DNA of 64,000 bases from Bacteroidetes bacterium GWC2_46_850 (GTDB taxonomy: Bacteria > Bacteroidota > Bacteroidia > Bacteroidales > Dysgonomonadaceae). The translations under genes and the position numbers were made by a program. The stretch is from contig MENQ01000001.1 in the NCBI GenBank assembly GCA_001768325.1, positions 174,276 to 238,275 of the forward strand, in the 5' to 3' direction. The stretch's first letter is position 1; each line of letters opens with the position of its first letter. Positions 59,186 to 64,000 of the stretch are shown piece by piece. A model generated the notes under the pieces. It worked only from the letters and a program-made list of their open reading frames with translations, did not search any database and was not told the DNA's origin.

Positions 59186-60454
59186 CTATTTGTCTTTTTC
59201 ATCTGCCTTTTTCTTTGGCCCGGCAACAAACAGGAACAGCGCTCCGGCCATCAACATACATATGCCTGTATATACCACTTTTAGCCAGGGATCGCGGACC
59301 AGTTCAAAGACAGAGCTATCGGCATACTTTCCTTTTGTATCGTCGTAGCTGTATTGGTAGATTATCCAGTCTTCTACCGGGAGTGGTCTGTTTACTTCTA
59401 TGATGGCTTGCCTTGCTGTACCCTTTTCGGTATAGAGCGTAACATAAGACCGGTATCTTTTTATCTCCTGTGGCGGCATGGCAATGCTTCTGTTCCCGGA
59501 AACCTGCAACGTGCTGTGCGGAAACAGGTAGCTGCCGTTGCTTACCCATCCCTCCACCGGCTGATTGTCTTCCGCATTGTTCACCCGTACCTTGATGGCA
59601 GTTGTGGCACCCTCCATCATCATGGGCACCACATTCAGAAATGTGGAGTCTCTGAATAGGGCAGCATGGGGCAGATAATCCAGTATTTCCATCGTTACTC
59701 CCGCGATCTGGACTGTTTTGCCGACTTCTTCAAACTGATAACTGTCGGGCCGTGTAGCGGGCAGTATTCTTCCTGTCTCATTTTCAATGATGACCAGCCT
59801 GGGCGGATATTCTTCGATCAGGAATGTATCAAGTTGGATGGCCAGTGATAGTTCCTTTATTTCTCCGGACTGATTGGTGGCACGCCATGCTATCTCCCCC
59901 TCGTTCACGCTCATGGTAAGTCGCTCCAGGTCGGCGCTGCCCAGCAAGCCGCCCCCCAGTGCCAGAAATAAGCCGAGGTGATTGAGATAGAATCCGATAT
60001 CGCGCCACGACTGTTTTTGTCCGGTTCTTTTCAGTGTGGTGAGCCCCAGGATGAATAAAATGTAAAAGCAAAGCAGGACAAATGGCCAGGAAGTCGTCAT
60101 CCGGTACCATCCGAGCGGTGTGAAGAGGGTGGGAGGGAGCTGCTCGTTGCTGCTGTTGTGGGGGAATTGTGGAATTAATCCCAGGATTATACAAAGAAGA
60201 AGCAGGACGGCAATAGCCGGCACGGCTGCATAAACGCCGCCCAGCCATCTTACCGTTCTGTTTTTGGGGAGCAGAAAGTGAACTGCGGTCAGTCCTGTCA
60301 CAAAAAGCGCTCCGAAGATGCTGTTTACCGGAGATGCAAACAGGGCGGGTTGTATGTTTCCGACGGTCAGTTGCAGCAGCAAACCCGAAAAGGCGATGCC
60401 TGCTGCCACAATAAAACCTTCACGATAACCCCATGGATGTTCCCAGATTCTCAT
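59186..60454 (-). CDS. resB: ResB/Ccs1-like cytochrome c biogenesis protein
   Basis: The ATG at 60454 (MRIWEHPWGYREGF) overlaps the nrfA stop as ATGA, so translational coupling decides the start; a GTG further upstream is rejected. The 422-residue protein has N-terminal helices (FIVAAGIAFSGLLLQLTV, AVHFLLP, AVPAIAVLLLLCIILGLI), a ResB-like segment (GFYLNHLGLFLALGGGLLGSADLERLTMSVNEGE), a periplasmic beta-rich domain and a C-terminal helix (VVYTGICMLMAGALFLFVAGP). With CcsA it forms the system II haem lyase. The name is by family resemblance and position. Confidence 0.85.
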   Translation of the reverse strand: MRIWEHPWGYREGFIVAAGIAFSGLLLQLTVGNIQPALFASPVNSIFGALFVTGLTAVHFLLPKNRTVRWLGGVYAAVPAIAVLLLLCIILGLIPQFPHNSSNEQLPPTLFTPLGWYRMTTSWPFVLLCFYILFILGLTTLKRTGQKQSWRDIGFYLNHLGLFLALGGGLLGSADLERLTMSVNEGEIAWRATNQSGEIKELSLAIQLDTFLIEEYPPRLVIIENETGRILPATRPDSYQFEEVGKTVQIAGVTMEILDYLPHAALFRDSTFLNVVPMMMEGATTAIKVRVNNAEDNQPVEGWVSNGSYLFPHSTLQVSGNRSIAMPPQEIKRYRSYVTLYTEKGTARQAIIEVNRPLPVEDWIIYQYSYDDTKGKYADSSVFELVRDPWLKVVYTGICMLMAGALFLFVAGPKKKADEKDK

Positions 60455-61950
60455 TTCAGACTGACCAACCGGTTGTTTGCTTTGGCCTTTTCCAGCCACT
60501 GGGGGATTACTGTTTCCCGGAATACTTTCTTATTCCCTCTTTCCTGCTGCATGTCCAACCCGATATAGGCCTGCGCTTTCTCCTTTGTAGAGATGTCGGG
60601 CAGCGGTACATTGCCGGTAAAACCGAGTTGTGCCAGTACCTTCGATATCTCGAAACGGGCTTTGTGGGCACGGTCGAGACTCAGTGAAAGAATACGTTGA
60701 AACTCAACCGGCGAGTGGAACGATCCTCCGTGTGAAGCCACTGCATAGTCCCAGCGCCACTGCGACTGGCGAATCAGCTGTAGTGCGTTGTTCATCTGTG
60801 CTTCGGTGGCTCCCTTTTCCCAGGCAAACTGTGCTTCCAGATGGGCTGTAGCCAGTTCTTGTTCCACCAGGTTGCGAATCTGGTTTGCGCTACGTTGCCG
60901 TTCATACACAGAGTTGCGGAGATCCTCCTCCGTTTCGCGGTGGCATACCTGGCAGGTGTTGTTCATGCTGGCCAGCGGGCTTCTCACATGGTGACTGCTA
61001 TACTTGATGCCTCCCTCTGAAACGTAGGGCATATGACAGTCGGCGCAGGAAACACCCCGTTGTGCATGGATTCCTGTTTTAAATATTTCATAGTCGGGGT
61101 GTTGTGCCTTGATGATAGGTGCTTTGCTCAGCTTGTGCGTGTAGTCGGCAAACTGGATGCTGTCGTAATACTGCTCCGCTCCCTCCATGGTGGTGCCATT
61201 GTGCCAGGGGAAGGTCAGGTATTTCCCTTCCGGGGTGAAGTAATATTCCACGTGGCACTGTGCACAGGCCAGCGAACGCATCTCCTGCTGTGTTGCTTCC
61301 TGGATATTCATTCCCATGGCTGCATACCCTTCAATCAGGCCGGGACGGGTTATCTTCAGGTCCATGGTTTCCGCATCGTGACAGTCGGCACATCCAATGG
61401 GGTTCACCACTTCATGTCCCCAGTGGGCCCAGGGTTTGTTGTAAAACTCGGCAATCCCCACTGAATCCATAATCCGCGGCACATCGGGACTCTTGCAGGT
61501 CCAGCAGGTGGCCGGCTGTGGGCTCTCCTCTGCGGTCATGGGGGCGCCTGTTCTCAGGGTTTCGCGTATATCTTCCACGGCATGCATGTGCCCGCGAGGT
61601 GTACCGTAATCTTTTGAAAAAGCGTATCCGGCCCAGAGAATGACCATCTCGGGACGTTGTTCGAGGACATCGACCGCACTGCTGCCATTAAATTCACTCC
61701 GGAAGGTTGTATCGGCCGTTTTTGTCCAGGTCTCATATTCCCGGGGATAGTTTACCGCGAACAGTTCGTTGCGCGATTCAATCCCTGTGATTTCCACCTT
61801 TCGGTTATTCATCACGCTCGCAATCTCCGCTCTGCGCTGCGTAACGGAAGCAGCCAGCATTCCCAGAAGGAAAACCACACCCAGTGTAACGAAAAACAGG
61901 AGCCATCCTACCCACGGTTTCATGCTGTTACTTTGTCTTGTCCTGCTCAT
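60451..61950 (-). CDS. nrfA: Ammonia-forming cytochrome c nitrite reductase (pentahaem)
   Basis: 499 residues with an N-terminal membrane anchor or signal (KPWVGWLLFFVTLGVVFLLG). Five haem sites are visible: the catalytic CWTCK (149-153, Lys-ligated), then CADCH (187-191), CAQCH (229-233), CADCH (302-306) and CQVCH (333-337). Active-site context includes EYYFTPEGKYLTFPWHNG. It reduces nitrite to ammonium by six electrons in the periplasm, receiving them from NrfH. It follows nrfH after 52 bp and overlaps resB by 4 bp. In anaerobes it supports respiratory ammonification and detoxifies nitrite and NO. Confidence 0.97.
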   Translation of the reverse strand: MSRTRQSNSMKPWVGWLLFFVTLGVVFLLGMLAASVTQRRAEIASVMNNRKVEITGIESRNELFAVNYPREYETWTKTADTTFRSEFNGSSAVDVLEQRPEMVILWAGYAFSKDYGTPRGHMHAVEDIRETLRTGAPMTAEESPQPATCWTCKSPDVPRIMDSVGIAEFYNKPWAHWGHEVVNPIGCADCHDAETMDLKITRPGLIEGYAAMGMNIQEATQQEMRSLACAQCHVEYYFTPEGKYLTFPWHNGTTMEGAEQYYDSIQFADYTHKLSKAPIIKAQHPDYEIFKTGIHAQRGVSCADCHMPYVSEGGIKYSSHHVRSPLASMNNTCQVCHRETEEDLRNSVYERQRSANQIRNLVEQELATAHLEAQFAWEKGATEAQMNNALQLIRQSQWRWDYAVASHGGSFHSPVEFQRILSLSLDRAHKARFEISKVLAQLGFTGNVPLPDISTKEKAQAYIGLDMQQERGNKKVFRETVIPQWLEKAKANNRLVSLK

Positions 61951-61959
61951 AGTAATTTT

Positions 61960-62002
61960 ATTATATTAGATCAATAAATCATCACATCATCATATCATCG
62001 AA
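61960..62002. repeat. ATCATC-type short repeat between nrfH and nrfA
   Basis: The spacer consists largely of ATCAT units (ATCATCACATCATC, ATATCATCG, AATCATCG, AATCATTTC). It is low-complexity sequence separating two genes that must be expressed in fixed ratio; no regulatory motif is identified. Confidence 0.6.
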
Positions 62003-62593
62003 TCATCGAATCATTTCACTCAGCCACTCCGGCACATTGCTTTCCGGCATCGGTATGCGCGCGTTGGGTGTGGAAGAGAGTGACCTGCTGCGGGTATGGG
62101 GCACGTCGCGGTGACAATCCCAGCAAGCCTTTCCGCCCATGTCCTGCATCTCCTTGTAACCCATTCGTCCCGTATTCACAAATTCGGTATTGAGTTGGGT
62201 GTGACACCGGATGCAGTTATCCATGATCACCTGCGAACTGCCCTCGATGGCTTGTATCGCCTGGTTTTCACCCCGTATGGTAAAAATGGTGGAATGCCGT
62301 AATCCGTCTGTGGCTTTAAAGTAATAACCTTTTATTTTGTTGTCGTGCGGAACGTGGCAGTCGCTGCAGGTCGTGTTTCTGCCGTGCGAACTGTGTTCCC
62401 AGGTGGCATAGTAGGGACCCATGATGTGACAGTTTACACAGGTAGCCGGGTCGCTGGAGAGATAGCTATAAGCCCGGGATGCAAAAAAAGTATAGATAAA
62501 GAGTCCCACGAAAGCGCCACAGATGATGATGGCCGGATATTTCCATCCGCCGCGAGGCCTGACTTCATTCCAAAAGTATCGCAGTTTACTCAT
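62003..62593 (-). CDS. nrfH: Cytochrome c nitrite reductase membrane subunit (tetrahaem NapC/NirT type)
   Basis: 196 residues. One N-terminal membrane helix (YPAIIICGAFVGLFIYTFFA) anchors four haem motifs: CVNCH (52-56), CSDCH (76-80), CIRCH (127-131) and CWDCH (157-161). It takes electrons from menaquinol and passes them to NrfA. It is the first gene of the leftward nrfH-nrfA-resB-ccsA operon and is divergent from a Crp/Fnr-type regulator 103 bp away, the likely controller. Confidence 0.96.
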   Translation of the reverse strand: MSKLRYFWNEVRPRGGWKYPAIIICGAFVGLFIYTFFASRAYSYLSSDPATCVNCHIMGPYYATWEHSSHGRNTTCSDCHVPHDNKIKGYYFKATDGLRHSTIFTIRGENQAIQAIEGSSQVIMDNCIRCHTQLNTEFVNTGRMGYKEMQDMGGKACWDCHRDVPHTRSRSLSSTPNARIPMPESNVPEWLSEMIR

Positions 62594-62670
62594 GGGTACT
62601 CGTTCTTTAATAGTTTTTCTATCAATAGCAAAGAAAGCAATATAATTTGCAAAAAACTGTAATAATTATG

Positions 62671-62695
62671 ACATTTGTAAGAAATAAGCAAATGT
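62671..62695. promoter_or_regulatory. Inverted repeat between nrfH and the Crp/Fnr gene
   Basis: ACATTTG (62671-62677) and CAAATGT (62689-62695), 11 bp apart, abut the start codon of the regulator. It could be an autoregulatory operator. A TATAATTTG box at 62641-62649 is a possible -7 element for the regulator. Confidence 0.4.
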
Positions 62696-62696
62696 T

Positions 62697-63380
62697 ATGC
62701 AACAGTCTCCACACGCCGATGATGCCCGCATGATCTTCCAATGTCCTTTATGCAGTTCCATCCCTGCCGAGCAGCGGGACCGTTTTCTGCAAGATGTCCG
62801 TTTTGCGGTCCGGAGTTATGAAAAGGGAGACACGATCGTGACGCAGGGTGCGCGTTACGATGCGCTTTATATCCTGATCAGGGGTGAAATCGTTACTGAG
62901 ATGGCCGATGAGAAGGGCGATTTTATGAAGGTAGAACAGATCAGGGCCCCCAATCCGATGGCAACCGGTTTTCTGTTTTCGGCAGATAACCGCTCGCCGG
63001 TGTCGGCTGTATGCAAGGTTGACTGCAGCGTGATCGTGATCCCCAAAGAGAATGTCTATTTTTTAATGCGGGAGTATGAATCGTTTATGCTGGCCTTTCT
63101 GTCGTATATTTCCAACAAGGTTTCTTTCCTCTCTGAAAAACTACGGCTTGTCTCCTTGCGGACCATACGGGCGAAAATCGCTTATTATCTACTGAAGGAA
63201 TCGGGAGGTGAGAAATCGTTCCGTCTGAAAACATCCAAAGAGAGTATGGCCCGCCTGTTCGGCGTATCACGTCCCGCATTGGTGAAAGTGATGATGGAGA
63301 TGGCCGAGGAGGGACTGATTGATGTGGATCGACGCGATATCCAGATCAACGACCGGGCAACGCTGCAGAAAATGCTGTAA
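62697..63380 (+). CDS. Crp/Fnr-family transcription regulator
   Basis: 227 residues. An N-terminal cyclic-nucleotide-binding-type beta barrel (~20-130: FAVRSYEKGDTIVTQGARYDALYILIRGEIV, ATGFLFSADNRSPVSAV) is followed by the long dimer helix and a C-terminal winged helix-turn-helix (SKESMARLFGVSRPALVKVMMEMAEEGLIDVD). The Cys pattern near the N-terminus (FQCPLCSSIP) has only two residues, too few for an FNR-type [4Fe-4S] cluster. It is divergent from nrfHA, so control of nitrite or redox-stress response is likely (inference). A hairpin with T-tract follows the stop. Confidence 0.9.
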   Translation: MQQSPHADDARMIFQCPLCSSIPAEQRDRFLQDVRFAVRSYEKGDTIVTQGARYDALYILIRGEIVTEMADEKGDFMKVEQIRAPNPMATGFLFSADNRSPVSAVCKVDCSVIVIPKENVYFLMREYESFMLAFLSYISNKVSFLSEKLRLVSLRTIRAKIAYYLLKESGGEKSFRLKTSKESMARLFGVSRPALVKVMMEMAEEGLIDVDRRDIQINDRATLQKML

Positions 63381-63438
63381 TGCGACGCAACCAGGCGTTG
63401 ACCGCTCTGCAGAAGCTGTTATGGGGTATATCCAACAA

Positions 63439-63475
63439 ATGATAAATTTTATTTTATCATATTTTTTGTTTTTCT
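63439..63475 (+). terminator. Terminator of the Crp/Fnr gene
   Basis: Stem ATGATAAA (63439-63446) with TTTATCAT (63453-63460), 6-nt loop, followed by ATTTTTTGTTTTT. It lies 59 bp after the stop codon. The stem is AT-rich but the T-tract is long. Confidence 0.65.
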
Positions 63476-63638
63476 GAAATGTATTCGTAAATTCGTCGCG
63501 TCAATTAATTGGTGGATATTGGCATCATGCGTTCAACACAATAATCGGAATCCAGAAGAGGACAAAATAAGCAGTTGGTGAATGAATCTTAGTTAAACCC
63601 GAAGAAAAGCAGAATCCAAGTGGAATATTTCCAAGAAA

Positions 63639-63836
63639 GTTTATGTATACACAATTACATAAACAAACAGACTCATGTTTATTATATTTATAATTAGCGA
63701 ATTAGATAAATGTAATTAAACTATATATGAAATGTATACGCAACAGTATGGCGTATATACAATTGTTGAACTAAACCTGTCGGTAAATTAGAATAATGAT
63801 AATTTTGAAGCGTAATAACTTCAATAAATTATCATT
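63639..63836 (+). repeat. Cluster of three palindromes before the tyrosine recombinase
   Basis: IR-a: GTTTATGTA/TACATAAAC (63639-63647 and 63656-63664, 8-nt loop). IR-b: TATACGC/GCGTATA (63735-63741 and 63751-63757, 9-nt loop). IR-c: TAATGATAATTT-TGAAG (63794-63810) with CTTCAATAAATTATCATTA (63819-63837), 8-nt loop and a 2-nt bulge, ending on the A of the start codon. The 456-bp gap 63381-63836 holds no other supported gene. The palindromes may be recombinase binding or attachment sites, or control its expression. Confidence 0.5.
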
Positions 63837-64000
63837 ATGAATCTAAACAAAACATTCGAGAGTTTGCAGATCAAGGAGATGCAAATTCGCAATTACAGTC
63901 CCCGTACAATCAAGACGTATTGCAGCCTGCTCATAAAACTTGAAAAAGACTTGGGTAAATCGCTGTATGAGGTTACCACCGAAGACTTTAAAAACTGGTT
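63837..64000 (+). CDS. Tyrosine recombinase/integrase, N-terminal fragment (cut by window end)
   Basis: The frame starting at ATG 63837 runs off the window after about 54 codons and has no stop. The peptide MNLNKTFESLQIKEMQIRN then YSPRTIKTYCSLLIKLEKDLGKSLYEVTTEDFKNW matches the SAM-like core-binding N-terminal domain of phage/XerC-type integrases, where the 'NYSPRTIKTY' motif is typical. The catalytic Arg-His-Arg-Tyr domain lies outside the window, so activity and subclass (phage, transposon, integron-like) cannot be judged. It marks a possible mobile element to the right. Confidence 0.75.
   Translation, partial: MNLNKTFESLQIKEMQIRNYSPRTIKTYCSLLIKLEKDLGKSLYEVTTEDFKNW

Noticed and set aside
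62594..62696. FNR/NNR-type box (TTGAT-N4-ATCAA) between nrfH and the regulator
   Set aside because: No acceptable match was found on either strand; only the ACATTTG/CAAATGT repeat is supported.

Overview
The window is chromosomal DNA of a member of the Bacteroidota. Evidence: three complete SusC/SusD pairs transcribed leftward and a fourth rightward, hybrid two-component regulators (HTCS) with AraC-type output domains, promoters with TAnnTTTG -7 elements, a type III glutamine synthetase and an NrfHA nitrite reductase. The gene mix resembles Dysgonomonadaceae-type anaerobes (Proteiniphilum/Petrimonas-like), but this placement is inference. No rRNA, tRNA or CRISPR array was seen.

Region 1 (1-9502, + strand) is a polysaccharide utilisation locus. 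It holds the 3' end of an HTCS, a probable surface glycan-binding lipoprotein, SusC, SusD and a GH43 endo-arabinanase-like lipoprotein. Region 2 (9508-39367, - strand) is a larger block. In transcription order it reads: GH2 beta-galactosidase, SusC3-SusD3, SusC2-SusD2 with two discoidin-like lipoproteins, SusC1-SusD1, a single-chain GH105-GH43-GH16 protein, a second GH2 and a double GH43. A complete HTCS (39622-43734, +) diverges from the first GH2. Convergent to it lie a BNR-type beta-propeller protein and a sodium/sugar symporter. The enzyme set (beta-1,3-galactanase-type GH16 and GH43, GH105, two GH2, GH43 arabinosidases, a propeller of the class that includes rhamnosidases and rhamnose-glucuronate lyases) fits an arabinogalactan-type glycan carrying arabinose and glucuronate/rhamnose decorations. 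The substrate is inferred.

Four promoters (before the first lipoprotein, SusC2, SusC3 and the first GH2) share a 22-bp element lying exactly 25 bp from the -7 box, on both strands. A degenerate copy precedes the second GH2. This is the best candidate for an HTCS operator and would tie the two halves into one regulon. Two SusC leaders also carry related short upstream ORFs after a common TGCCTATGAA motif. Strong hairpins lie between transporter genes and the enzyme or transporter genes that follow.

Region 3 (47872-58069, - strand) is a nitrogen-assimilation block: glnN (GSIII), gltB, gltD and asnB. Region 4 (58397-62593, - strand) is nrfH-nrfA-resB-ccsA, for ammonia-forming nitrite reduction and its cytochrome c maturation, with a divergent Crp/Fnr-type regulator (62697-63380, +). 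Nitrite-derived ammonium and its assimilation are therefore neighbours. The right edge has a palindrome-rich, gene-free stretch followed by the start of a tyrosine recombinase, suggesting a mobile or island boundary.
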